This document shows positions 56,031-64,000 of a DNA stretch of 64,000 nt, piece after piece; position 1 is the stretch's first letter; every line of letters begins with the position of its first letter. The translations under genes and the position numbers were made by a program. This DNA comes from Weissella soli (GTDB taxonomy: Bacteria > Bacillota > Bacilli > Lactobacillales > Lactobacillaceae). The notes under the pieces are model-generated. The model was not told the origin of the DNA, searched no databases, and saw only the letters and a list, made by a program, of their open reading frames with translations. Where the stretch lies: NCBI RefSeq assembly GCF_001761545.1, contig NZ_CP017326.1:186001-250000 (forward strand). The letters are read 5' to 3'.

Positions 56031-56062
56031 ACCCATGCTTGCTTGCAAATAAGGAGGATCAG

Positions 56063-56977
56063 ATGACTTTACCGATTATTTTAGACATGGACCCCGGGAT
56101 TGATGATGCCGCAGCGATTGCGATTGCCGTGAATAATCCTGACTTTGAGGTGCGCTTGTTGACATCAGTCGCTGGCAATGTGTCCGTCGATAAGACGACC
56201 ACCAACGAACTGAAATTATTGGAGTTTTTTGAGCGGACCGATATTCCGGTGGCCATGGGCGCTAAACAGCCCTTGAAGAAAGCCTACCAAGATGCCGCTA
56301 ACATCCATGGCGTTTCCGGGATGGAAGGGTATGATTTTCCACCAGTTACCACGCCCGTTGATCAGCGGGATGCGGTGAGTGCGATGGTCGATGTGCTCAC
56401 GGCAGCGGCAGCGCCCATGACAATCGTGGCCACGGGGTCGTATACCAATATTGCCAATTTGTTAACACAACACCCAGAAGTGAAAGTGAAGATTGACCGT
56501 TTTGTATTAATGGGCGGCTCGATTAGCGGCGGTAACGTCAGTTCAGTAGCTGAATTTAATGTGTTTACGGATCCAGATGCGGCCAAGATTGTATTTGAAG
56601 CAGGGGTGCCGATCGTGATGATTGGTCTAGATGTGACGTTAAAGGCGTTGATTTCACCAGCAGCAATGGCTAAGTTAGCCACGTTGAATGCCTCTGGGAA
56701 AATGTTGAGCAGCTTGCTGCATTCGTACCAGGATGAAGAAGCTGGTGGGAAGCCGATGCATGATGTGAATACGCTCTTTTACTTGCTGCATCCTGAGAAG
56801 TTTACGTTAGAGCGCTATCAAATCGATGTCGTCACTGAAGGCCCTGCAATTGGGGCAACCGTCGCAGATACGCAGAACAGGTGGTCAAATGGGCGGACCA
56901 ATGCAGATGTAGCGGTGGCTGTTGACGCGGGCTACTTCGAAAATTGGTTCTTGGCGTCAGTTGCAAAAATGCGGTAG
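56063..56977 (+). CDS. nucleoside hydrolase, second copy
   Basis: 304-aa paralogue of the preceding gene, with DMDPGIDDAAAIAIAV, IVATGSYTNIANLL and VLMGGSISGGNVSSVAEFN. Its catalytic His region reads MHDVNTLFYLLHPE, so it differs enough to suggest another substrate range. AAGGAGG precedes the ATG at 56063. Ribose from both enzymes can feed rbsK. Confidence 0.92.
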   Translation: MTLPIILDMDPGIDDAAAIAIAVNNPDFEVRLLTSVAGNVSVDKTTTNELKLLEFFERTDIPVAMGAKQPLKKAYQDAANIHGVSGMEGYDFPPVTTPVDQRDAVSAMVDVLTAAAAPMTIVATGSYTNIANLLTQHPEVKVKIDRFVLMGGSISGGNVSSVAEFNVFTDPDAAKIVFEAGVPIVMIGLDVTLKALISPAAMAKLATLNASGKMLSSLLHSYQDEEAGGKPMHDVNTLFYLLHPEKFTLERYQIDVVTEGPAIGATVADTQNRWSNGRTNADVAVAVDAGYFENWFLASVAKMR

Positions 56978-57014
56978 CGGGGTTCATTGTGACAGCTACC
57001 AGCAATGGTTATTA

Positions 57015-57062
57015 AATAAAAAACAGCTTTCGCAGTTAATTGCAAAAGCTGTTTTTTATTTA
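57015..57062. terminator. bidirectional terminator
   Basis: AAATAAAAAACAGCTTT and AAAGCTGTTTTTTATTT form a long hairpin with A and T runs at both ends, between convergent genes. It overlaps the end of the minus-strand gene. Confidence 0.85.
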
Positions 57063-57403
57063 GGCTGTTGTTGTTTCTCAGTGATTATTTGCTCTGGAAT
57101 GACATTTGGATCGACGGACTTTTTATTTTTGGGAATGAAAACATCTAGAGCCGCCCAGTAGGCAATGCTCAGAAAGATCAGGCTAATATGCCAGAAGACG
57201 ACAGCCCAGGCATTCCCATAATTATTTTGATAGGTGTTGATCCAGCGGTGTTTCCAGATGAAGACGGTAATTTCTTCGACCGCCATGATGAGGGCAGTCA
57301 ACGAGATACTTGCAACCGCCACAGCACCAAACATGAGTAACCCTGAGAGAATTTGGGTCATACCTGTCAAAAGGGCATTGATGAATTTGTTTTCACTATG
57401 CAA
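57056..57403 (-). CDS. membrane protein, 115 aa
   Basis: Small protein with two or three hydrophobic segments at about residues 9-45 and 65-85 and a hydrophilic Lys/Gln-rich tail (IPEQIITEKQQQPK). AGGAG lies about 13 nt before the ATG, a slightly long spacing. No family is recognised. Confidence 0.6.
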   Translation of the reverse strand: MHSENKFINALLTGMTQILSGLLMFGAVAVASISLTALIMAVEEITVFIWKHRWINTYQNNYGNAWAVVFWHISLIFLSIAYWAALDVFIPKNKKSVDPNVIPEQIITEKQQQPK

Positions 57404-57518
57404 AACCGATATCTCCTCTCGTAGGTAAAATTAACATTCTCTAGTATAGCAAAAAATGCCGAACTTTGCTGATTCCTTGCTATAATTAACATACTTAATA
57501 CGCGAAAAGAGGTGCACC

Positions 57519-57950
57519 ATGTTTCCAGAACTAGCTGATAAATTAGAGCGTTTCATTGTCGCTCAAGACGAAAATAATAGTTACAACATTGCGGTAGATG
57601 AATTGTCTGCCGGAGTTAAAACAAGCCACTGGATGTGGTGGGTATTTCCACAATTACGTGCCTTGGGCAGTTCTGAACGGGCGGTCTTTTATGGCATCAA
57701 GGATCGTAAGGAAGCGCGGGCCTATATTGAAGACCCCACCTTGCAAGCCCGTTATGAATACGTTACCAAGATTGCGTTAGCGAGCACAACGCATGATCCT
57801 GTGGCTTTGTTTGGGAGCGTGGATGCAAAAAAAGTGCAGGCATCATGGACTTTGTTTGAGGCGGTCGCGGATGATGCTACCTTGTATACGGCTGCTCTCG
57901 CCAAGTTTTTCAATGAACAGGCTGATGCTAAGACCCTGAAATTAATTTAA
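57519..57950 (+). CDS. DUF1810 family protein
   Basis: 143-aa soluble protein with the family marks KLERFIVAQDENNSY near the start and KTSHWMWWVFPQLRALG, a conserved Trp-rich motif. Function unknown in all members. AGAGG precedes the ATG. It stands alone before uvrA. Confidence 0.82.
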   Translation: MFPELADKLERFIVAQDENNSYNIAVDELSAGVKTSHWMWWVFPQLRALGSSERAVFYGIKDRKEARAYIEDPTLQARYEYVTKIALASTTHDPVALFGSVDAKKVQASWTLFEAVADDATLYTAALAKFFNEQADAKTLKLI

Positions 57951-58065
57951 ATCAACTGGTTATTAGGTTAAAACTACAAAACGTTACCGGAATTTTGACG
58001 CATACCGTATAATAAAGGTTAGTAAGAAATAAATGTAAATTAACATAATTAGGGGAAGATAATAC

Positions 58066-60918
58066 ATGGCAAATGATTGGATAACAATTCATGGCGCCCG
58101 GGCGCACAACTTGAAAAATGTGGATGTGACCATCCCACGCGATAAGTTCGTCGTCATGACTGGTTTATCTGGGTCGGGGAAAAGCTCGCTTGCGTTTGAT
58201 ACGTTGTATGCTGAGGGCCAGCGACGATACGTTGAAAGTTTGTCAGCGTATGCGCGACAGTTCCTAGGCCAGATGGATAAGCCCGATGTTGATGCAATTG
58301 ATGGTCTCAGTCCAGCCATTTCAATTGACCAAAAGACGACGTCAAAAAACCCACGTTCAACCGTGGGTACGGTCACGGAGATTAATGATTACTATCGTTT
58401 GTTATATGCACGTGTCGGCAAGCCAGATGCGCCCGAGGATGGTACGATTGTTCAGCCTTCAATTGATCAGATGTTGAACTATTTAGAAACGACATTGGAC
58501 GAAGGCACGCGCATGCAAGTATTGGCACCAATTGTGCAACACAAGCGGGGTTCACACGCGACGGCTTTTGATCGTATCAAAAAAGAGGGGTATGTGCGCG
58601 TCATGGTTGATGGCGAGTTACATGATGTCTCTGAAAATCTCGCCTTGGATAAAAATAAATACCATGATGTCGCCATTGTGGTCGATCGGATTGTCTTGCG
58701 CAATGGTGCGCGGGCCCGGTTGTATGAATCTTTTGAGTCTGCTTTACGCATGGCTGATGGCGTCGTGATTGTAGATGTGATTAAGGGTGATCCAATTCGT
58801 TTTTCAGATCACTATACGGGTGCCTTGAAAAATTTTGGGGTGGGCAAACTTGAACCACAATTATTCTCATTTAATGCACCTTTGGGGGCCTGTGAAGTCT
58901 GTGGTGGCTTAGGGATTACCCTTGAAGTTGATGAAGATATGGTGGTGCCTGATCGTTCAAAGACGTTGGCTGAAGGGGCAATTGCAGCCTGGAATCCAAT
59001 TTCTTCATCTTACTACCCAGAGATGTTACGGCAGTTTGCCGAGCAATTTGGGATTCCCATGGATGTGCCCTTCGAAGCATTGTCCGCTGATCAACAGGAC
59101 CTCGTGCTCTATGGTTCCCGTTTAAAGACATTCCATTTTCACTATGAAAATGATTTTGGGGGCGTGCGGGATGTTGAAATTCCGTTTGAAGGCGTTGTGA
59201 CTAACATCGATCGGCGTCACCGTGAATCAAATTCTGATTTCACCCGCGAGCAGATGCGGAGTTATATGAATGAATTAACTTGCCAAACTTGTGGTGGCTA
59301 CCGGTTGAACAAGGCGGCTTTGTCGGTTAAGGTCGGTGCGAAGCACATTGGTGAAGTCTCTGAGCTGCCAGTTGACGCTGAATTGGCTTTCTTTAATGAG
59401 TTGTCATTTGGCCCACAAGACACGGAAATTGCCAAACCAATCGTCAAAGAAATCATTGATCGCCTGTCATTTTTGAAAAATGTTGGGTTGGAGTATTTGA
59501 CCTTATCACGTTCGGCACGGACCTTGTCAGGTGGTGAAGCGCAACGCATCCGGTTGGCAACCCAAATTGGGTCGAACCTTTCTGGGGTCATGTATGTTCT
59601 CGATGAGCCATCAATTGGCTTACATCAACGCGACAATGATCGGTTGATTGCGTCATTAAAAGCGATGCGTGATTTAGGAAATACCCTAATCGTGGTTGAA
59701 CACGATGAAGATACCATGCGCGCGGCTGATTACATTGTCGATGTTGGTCCTGGGGCCGGTGAACGTGGTGGTGAAATCATGGCCGTTGGGACACCTGCGG
59801 AGATCGAAGCCAATCCTAACTCATTGACTGGTCAGTATCTGACCGGTAAGAAGTTCATCCCCGTGCCTCACACCCGCCGTAAGGGTAATGGTCAGAGCAT
59901 CAAGGTCACCGGCGCCCAAGAAAATAATTTGAAAAATGTCTCCGTGGAGATTCCATTGGGCAAGTTTATCGCCGTGACCGGGGTATCGGGTTCAGGTAAA
60001 TCAACCTTGATTAATACCATTTTAAAGCGGGCGATTAAGCATGAAATGAATGGTAATTCTGAAAAGCCCGGTAAGTATAAGAAGTTGATTGGATTGGAAA
60101 ATATCGACAAGTTGATTGATATTGATCAAAGCCCAATTGGTCGGACACCGCGCTCAAATCCAGCCACCTACACCGGTGTCTTTGATGATATTCGTGATTT
60201 GTTTGCCCAAACGAATGAAGCCAAGTTACGTGGTTACAAGAAGGGTCGGTTCTCGTTTAATACAAAAGGCGGTCGCTGTGAAGCCTGTAAGGGTGATGGG
60301 GTCATCAAGATCGAAATGAACTTCCTACCAGACGTTTACGTCACTTGTGAGGTCTGTGGCGGGACCCGTTTTAATTCAGAAACTTTGGAAGTCACTTACC
60401 GTGGTAAGAATATTTCAGAAGTGTTGAACTTGACCGTTGAGGCGGCTCTGGACTTCTTCGCGGCGATTCCAAAAATTCGGCGTAAGTTGCAGACGATTGT
60501 GGATGTCGGTTTGGGATACATTACCCTAGGACAATCAGCAACGACCTTGTCAGGTGGTGAAGCCCAACGGATGAAGCTAGCCTCTGAATTGCAACGTCGT
60601 TCAACAGGTAAGACGCTATACATCTTAGACGAACCAACGACTGGCTTGCACGTCGATGATATTGCGCGCTTGAATGAGGTCCTCCAACGATTAGTTGACG
60701 GAGGCAACACGGTCTTGGTAATTGAACACAATCTGGATGTCATTAAGACCGCCGACTGGGTGATCGATATGGGTCCTGAAGGTGGTGCAGGTGGTGGTAC
60801 GATTTTGGCTGCTGGGACCCCCGAGAAAATTGTTAAGGTGCCGGAATCATATACTGGACAATATTTAAACACCATTATGATTCGCGACCGTGCCCGAGAA
60901 GCTGCCTTAGCTAAATAA
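58066..60918 (+). CDS. uvrA: excinuclease ABC subunit A
   Basis: 950-aa damage-recognition ATPase of nucleotide excision repair. Two ABC halves have Walker A GLSGSGKSS (near residue 31) and GVSGSGKST, and signatures LSGGEAQRI and LSGGEAQRM. Zinc modules CEVCGGLGI, CQTCGGYR, CEACKGDG and CEVCGGTRF are present. Length and domain order are normal. uvrB is not in the window. GGGGA precedes the ATG. Confidence 0.98.
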   Translation: MANDWITIHGARAHNLKNVDVTIPRDKFVVMTGLSGSGKSSLAFDTLYAEGQRRYVESLSAYARQFLGQMDKPDVDAIDGLSPAISIDQKTTSKNPRSTVGTVTEINDYYRLLYARVGKPDAPEDGTIVQPSIDQMLNYLETTLDEGTRMQVLAPIVQHKRGSHATAFDRIKKEGYVRVMVDGELHDVSENLALDKNKYHDVAIVVDRIVLRNGARARLYESFESALRMADGVVIVDVIKGDPIRFSDHYTGALKNFGVGKLEPQLFSFNAPLGACEVCGGLGITLEVDEDMVVPDRSKTLAEGAIAAWNPISSSYYPEMLRQFAEQFGIPMDVPFEALSADQQDLVLYGSRLKTFHFHYENDFGGVRDVEIPFEGVVTNIDRRHRESNSDFTREQMRSYMNELTCQTCGGYRLNKAALSVKVGAKHIGEVSELPVDAELAFFNELSFGPQDTEIAKPIVKEIIDRLSFLKNVGLEYLTLSRSARTLSGGEAQRIRLATQIGSNLSGVMYVLDEPSIGLHQRDNDRLIASLKAMRDLGNTLIVVEHDEDTMRAADYIVDVGPGAGERGGEIMAVGTPAEIEANPNSLTGQYLTGKKFIPVPHTRRKGNGQSIKVTGAQENNLKNVSVEIPLGKFIAVTGVSGSGKSTLINTILKRAIKHEMNGNSEKPGKYKKLIGLENIDKLIDIDQSPIGRTPRSNPATYTGVFDDIRDLFAQTNEAKLRGYKKGRFSFNTKGGRCEACKGDGVIKIEMNFLPDVYVTCEVCGGTRFNSETLEVTYRGKNISEVLNLTVEAALDFFAAIPKIRRKLQTIVDVGLGYITLGQSATTLSGGEAQRMKLASELQRRSTGKTLYILDEPTTGLHVDDIARLNEVLQRLVDGGNTVLVIEHNLDVIKTADWVIDMGPEGGAGGGTILAAGTPEKIVKVPESYTGQYLNTIMIRDRAREAALAK

Positions 60919-60929
60919 CCTTTTTTAGT

Positions 60930-60957
60930 TTGCAAAAAAGACAACCTCGTGTATACT
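60930..60957 (+). promoter_or_regulatory. promoter of the 40-aa gene
   Basis: TTGCAA (60930-60935) and TATACT (60952-60957) are 16 bp apart, just after the uvrA stop. Confidence 0.6.
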
Positions 60958-61013
60958 TACTTTTAGTAATTAAAATACTATCGAATATAAAAATAAAAGT
61001 GAGGTATCTGAAC

Positions 61014-61136
61014 ATGGCAGAACGGATGGATGTTGCTTCAGCACGTCGTAAGATGAAGAGCCCAAACATCAAGACACGTAAGCGTGCTTTGAAGGCTTTG
61101 CACGATGCGAATAAGGCTACGCGTAACAAGAAGTAA
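61014..61136 (+). CDS. small basic protein, 40 aa (putative metal homeostasis protein type)
   Basis: Very basic peptide containing KMKSPNIKTRKRALKAL, which resembles a family of short Lactobacillales proteins often labelled putative metal homeostasis proteins. That label rests on memory and the function is not established. It has its own promoter at 60930, GAGG upstream of the ATG at 61014, and a strong terminator after it, so it is a real independent gene despite its size. Confidence 0.7.
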   Translation: MAERMDVASARRKMKSPNIKTRKRALKALHDANKATRNKK

Positions 61137-61151
61137 CCGATAGTTAATATG

Positions 61152-61192
61152 AAAAAACCAATAATGCCCTTACTGGCGTTATTGGTTTTTTT
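61152..61192 (+). terminator. intrinsic terminator after the 40-aa gene
   Basis: AAAACCAATAATGCC and GGCGTTATTGGTTTT pair around a CTTACT-like loop and are followed by a T run. Confidence 0.88.
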
Positions 61193-61283
61193 GCGTGCAA
61201 ACAGGTTTGCAGAGGCCTGGGTCACGGGCGGAGCTTCCCGGGATGGGTGGTCCGCATCAGACAAGTTGGCTGGCATAAAGGTG

Positions 61284-61310
61284 TTGAACATTTTTTAATA
61301 ATGTGTTCAA
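61284..61310. promoter_or_regulatory. inverted repeat before birA-bioY, possible biotin operator
   Basis: TTGAACA (61284-61290) and TGTTCAA (61304-61310) are separated by 13 bp, a 27-bp dyad about 80 bp before birA. Spacing and place are like BirA-type operators, but the BirA here has no DNA-binding domain, so another regulator would be needed. The region 61193-61389 has no other feature. Confidence 0.4.
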
Positions 61311-61389
61311 ATAGTAGAAGTTCGCGGGTTTTCCTAGTTTAAGATCACCCCGCCAAAAGATCATCATGAAAGGCAACGCAACGTAGGCT

Positions 61390-62139
61390 ATGTTAAATAA
61401 AAATGCAATTATTCAAGCTGTTCATCCAGCCATTCAAGTTGAAGTATTCGAAAAGATTAGTTCAACCAATACGTATGCGCAGCAACATGTTGATCAAACA
61501 CACATGACGGCGGTTGTCGCAACGGAGCAAACGGCTGGATATGGGCGCCAGGGGCGTTCCTTTTATTCACCAAAAACGGGTTTGTATCTGACTTTTGTGG
61601 TCCCCTTTGATGTCGTCGCCACGAAAACGCCTGGGATTATCACAACGTTAATTGCCCTGGCCACGCAACGCGTTTTAGCACAGGCGTTTCAGGTGATGAC
61701 GGAGATTAAGTGGGTTAACGATCTGTATCGTCATGATAAAAAGGTCGCTGGTATTTTAGTTGAGCAAACTGACCAAGCATATGTCATCGGCATGGGCTTA
61801 AATGTGCAGGCCTTTGATGTACCAGTTGCATTGCAAGATAAAATTACCCATGTCTTCGATGAGACGATCGACCGGAATGTGTTAGTCGGGTTGCTATTAA
61901 ATGCCTGGTTTGAAACCATCACACAAACGACGCAGTTAGATGTATCTGCATATAAGGCAGTTAGCTACTTATTGAATAAGACGGTAACACTGAATTATAA
62001 CCGGACATTATTAACAGGTCGGGTGATTGATTTTGGCCAGCAAGGAGAACTGATACTAAACGTGAACGGCGCAACCTTGGCGATTCGTTCCGGCGAAGTG
62101 ACCAAGGTTGTCGAGATAGAGGGAAAGGTTCTTAAATGA
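61390..62139 (+). CDS. birA: biotin--[acetyl-CoA-carboxylase] ligase
   Basis: 249-aa enzyme that attaches biotin to carboxylases. It shows SSTNTYAQQH, the biotinyl-AMP loop TAGYGRQGRSFYSP and KWVNDLYRHDKKVAGILVEQ. The protein starts about 20 residues before the catalytic domain and has no N-terminal helix-turn-helix, so it is a ligase only. The binding site before the ATG is weak. Its stop overlaps bioY by 4 bp. Confidence 0.93.
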   Translation: MLNKNAIIQAVHPAIQVEVFEKISSTNTYAQQHVDQTHMTAVVATEQTAGYGRQGRSFYSPKTGLYLTFVVPFDVVATKTPGIITTLIALATQRVLAQAFQVMTEIKWVNDLYRHDKKVAGILVEQTDQAYVIGMGLNVQAFDVPVALQDKITHVFDETIDRNVLVGLLLNAWFETITQTTQLDVSAYKAVSYLLNKTVTLNYNRTLLTGRVIDFGQQGELILNVNGATLAIRSGEVTKVVEIEGKVLK

Positions 62140-62663
62140 AGACCCGAGAATTAATTTTAGCCGGCTTGTTAGCAGCGATTATCGCCGTAATGGCCCCCTG
62201 GTCATTGCCATTACCATTGGTACCCATCACCCTGCAAACGCTGATTATTCCAATCGTGGCGTCCATTGCAAATACCAAGATTAGTCTGGCCGCAATCGTC
62301 GTTTATTTGTTATTGGGGATCATTGGGTTACCCGTCTTTGCTGGTGGCGCCAGTGGGTTAGCAGTGATGTTTGGGCCCACCGGTGGTTATCTATGGGGGA
62401 TGTTGGTGTTTCCATTGATTATCAGTAGTCTACTGGCCAAACAGCGTAGTCTACCGGTCCTCATCGGGGCAAATCTACTCGCCGCCATCATCCAATTATT
62501 GCTGGGTGCTGGGTGGTTAGTGTTAGCTTCCAAGGGGATGGACTGGCAGACCGGTTTGACTGCCGGCATGCTCGCCTTCATCGTGCCAGCCATCATTAAG
62601 GTCGCCCTCGTCACCATGGTGACGGTGATGATTGCACGCTCAATGAAGCTGCCACTGCAATAA
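62136..62663 (+). CDS. bioY: biotin transporter S component BioY
   Basis: 175-aa membrane protein with six helices. BioY marks are PLPLVPITLQTLIIPIVAS and FAGGASGLAVMFGPTGGYLWG, the biotin site. It serves as S component for the ECF core encoded at 9079-11553 or works with a shared copy. Coupled to birA, so uptake and use of biotin are made together. Confidence 0.94.
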   Translation: MKTRELILAGLLAAIIAVMAPWSLPLPLVPITLQTLIIPIVASIANTKISLAAIVVYLLLGIIGLPVFAGGASGLAVMFGPTGGYLWGMLVFPLIISSLLAKQRSLPVLIGANLLAAIIQLLLGAGWLVLASKGMDWQTGLTAGMLAFIVPAIIKVALVTMVTVMIARSMKLPLQ

Positions 62664-62705
62664 GGACTGCGGTCATTATTGCAGCGAGTGTAGCTATTCC
62701 AACTC

Positions 62706-62763
62706 AGCTAGTTTGTAATTTATCTAAGCTTTCCAGCGGTGATAAGTTACAAACTAGCTTTGT
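62706..62763 (+). terminator. long hairpin after bioY
   Basis: AGCTAGTTTGTAATTTATC pairs with GATAAGTTACAAACTAGCT (19 positions, one G-U) around a 16-nt loop. Few T follow (TTTGTTGT), so termination may be partial. A TATAAT at 62766-62771 just after it may be the -10 for the next gene. Confidence 0.6.
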
Positions 62764-62820
62764 TGTATAATAGAAAAAATATGCGATCACAGTCGCGAGT
62801 TAAATAGAGATGAGAACGAC

Positions 62821-63378
62821 ATGGCAAAAAATTATGTTTTAGTGTTAACTGGTAATACAGGAACGGGTAAAACCACGGTTGCAAGTTATCTTGCTGAACA
62901 CTACCATATTCCACAGGTCATTACCCACACCACGCGTGCCCCCCGTACGAATGAAATTGATGGGGTGGACTATTATTTTGAAACGGTGGCCAGCTTCCCC
63001 AAAAATCATTATTTAGAGCATGTCACGTATGCTAATAACCAATATGGTTCATCATGGGAGGGACTTGAGCGTGCATGGTCCAAGCATCATATCATTGCGA
63101 TCGTCTTGGATACCGCCGGCGCCGTCACCTATGCCCGTGAATTGGGTGAACAAGCAATCATCATTTACTTGACAGTCTCAAATATCGATAATCTCGCGAT
63201 GCGCTTAGTGGATCGTGGGGATGACGCCCGAGAAGTTAAGGCTCGTTTATCCAGTGACGAGTATGTTAGAGACTTGGCAGTACCGATTGGTATTAAGTCG
63301 GTAGCGCATATAATAAAAAATGATGATTGGAACAAAACAACTCAACAAGTAGATGCTATCATCGCCTCGCTGGAGTAA
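62821..63378 (+). CDS. guanylate kinase-related protein
   Basis: 185-aa P-loop kinase with GNTGTGKTT at residues 11-19 and the GMP-binding type segment THTTRAPRTNEIDGVDYYF. It is a short paralogue type common in Lactobacillales. Whether it is the essential Gmk or a paralogue cannot be decided; the chromosomal gmk normally sits beside rpoZ, which is not here. Only a weak GA-rich binding site precedes the ATG. Confidence 0.8.
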   Translation: MAKNYVLVLTGNTGTGKTTVASYLAEHYHIPQVITHTTRAPRTNEIDGVDYYFETVASFPKNHYLEHVTYANNQYGSSWEGLERAWSKHHIIAIVLDTAGAVTYARELGEQAIIIYLTVSNIDNLAMRLVDRGDDAREVKARLSSDEYVRDLAVPIGIKSVAHIIKNDDWNKTTQQVDAIIASLE

Positions 63379-63405
63379 TTGTTCAAATAAAGGAGGAATG
63401 AGTTT

Positions 63406-63816
63406 ATGGCTGAATATCGAACGCCCCCACTCATTACACCAGTTGCACTTGTGTCAGTGATTCTAGCATTGAGTGCAGCGAATGTGTTGGTCAATAATGT
63501 CACAAATACAACGGATGGTGGTAAGGCACAAGTGTCTTCGTCTGTGGTTTCATCTTCATCATCAACCGCCAGTTCACGTCAGATGAAGTCAATCCCAGCT
63601 GACAGGCTCTCACGTTCTTCAAGTAGTGTTTCCAGTTCGTCAGCTGCCGTTTCCAGTTCGGACAGTACGGTTGTTGTCACATCGACAAGTAGTGCAAGTA
63701 CCAGCACTAGTAGCGCTAGTTCAGATACCACTTCAAGTACATCGACGGATAGTTCATCGTCGGCCGATGATTCATCGAATACTTCGACGAGTACTGTGAC
63801 GGGAGGTAATAACTAA
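63406..63816 (+). CDS. membrane-anchored serine-rich protein
   Basis: 136-aa protein with one N-terminal hydrophobic segment (about residues 10-30, LITPVALVSVILALSAANVL) that serves as signal anchor. A long low-complexity Ser/Thr tail with few Asp follows. The tail probably lies outside the cell and could be glycosylated or span the wall. AAAGGAGG lies 8 nt before the ATG. Its TAA overlaps the next ATG (TAATG), so the two genes are coupled. Function unknown. Confidence 0.65.
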   Translation: MAEYRTPPLITPVALVSVILALSAANVLVNNVTNTTDGGKAQVSSSVVSSSSSTASSRQMKSIPADRLSRSSSSVSSSSAAVSSSDSTVVVTSTSSASTSTSSASSDTTSSTSTDSSSSADDSSNTSTSTVTGGNN

Positions 63817-64000
63817 TGTTAACTATTTTAGATTTGTTGAATCATTATCTCGGTTTTTTCAATGTGAATACCCGTTGGAAAGGAAAAATCTATACGATCC
63901 TCGCGACAGTGGGTGATTTTTATATTGCTTACTTGGCAGTCATGTTTTATTTGAATAAAAATTTCCTGCGTGGTACGCTTTTGGTTGGTGCTTTTCTGGT
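63816..64000 (+). CDS. membrane protein, partial (DUF6681-like)
   Basis: The frame starts at the ATG in TAATG and runs off the window end. The visible 61 residues begin MLTILDLLNHYLGFFNVNT and contain TILATVGDFYIAYLAVMF, resembling the small DUF6681 membrane proteins of Lactobacillales by memory. GGGAGG lies upstream at the end of the serine-rich gene. Confidence 0.55.
   Translation, partial: MLTILDLLNHYLGFFNVNTRWKGKIYTILATVGDFYIAYLAVMFYLNKNFLRGTLLVGAFL

Overview
The window reads as chromosome of a low-to-mid GC lactic acid bacterium (order Lactobacillales). The rRNA operon (16S, tRNA-Ala, 23S, 5S), the EcfA1-EcfA2-EcfT cluster, the rpsF-ssb-rpsR and rplM-rpsI operons, uvrA and the many AGGAGG ribosome binding sites all fit. 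From memory, the variable regions of the 16S gene look most like Weissella. This is a judgement by eye and no database was searched.

Layout. 1-16345 is mostly housekeeping: purR end, glmU, prs, an aquaporin, rpsF-ssb-rpsR, a ring-cleaving dioxygenase, a CorA-like channel, a SpoU methyltransferase, the ECF transporter core, truA, a SNF2 helicase, rplM and rpsI. 16331-28976 is an integrated mobile element bounded by a perfect 15-bp direct repeat. One copy of the repeat forms the 3' end of rpsI. The element carries int, xis, an HUH plus SF3-helicase Rep, an FtsK/TcpA-like coupling ATPase and two small transfer-type genes on the minus strand. On the plus strand it carries cargo: an unknown 383-aa protein, a small protein, a single-chain Type ISP restriction-modification enzyme, a two-helix membrane protein and a trypsin-like protease. 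No secretion channel genes were seen, so it looks like an integrative mobilizable element rather than a self-conjugative one. 28977-30516 is a second accessory patch: a DUF3644-type gene followed by a possible structured RNA, lying between two almost identical terminators.

30748-40935 holds an alpha-galactosidase under two palindromic operators, a 5'-truncated flippase, the dTDP-rhamnose operon rmlA-C-B-D, an acyltransferase between two copies of the rmlD tail, and a HAD phosphatase. 41097-46854 contains the polyphosphate cluster ppx-ppk-ppx. 47032-52490 is the rRNA operon with tandem promoters and processing stems. 52575-56977 is a nucleoside/ribose salvage cluster (rbsK, nupC, two nucleoside hydrolases) with a perfect cre site. 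The window ends with DUF1810, uvrA, a 40-aa basic protein, birA-bioY, a guanylate kinase homologue, a serine-rich exported protein and the start of a membrane protein.

Most interesting for novelty: the Type ISP enzyme with its tightly linked membrane protein and serine protease; the CRESS-like Rep with its hairpin-rich origin candidate; the 19-bp inverted repeat placed over both divergent start codons in the element; and the DUF3644 gene with its possible downstream RNA.
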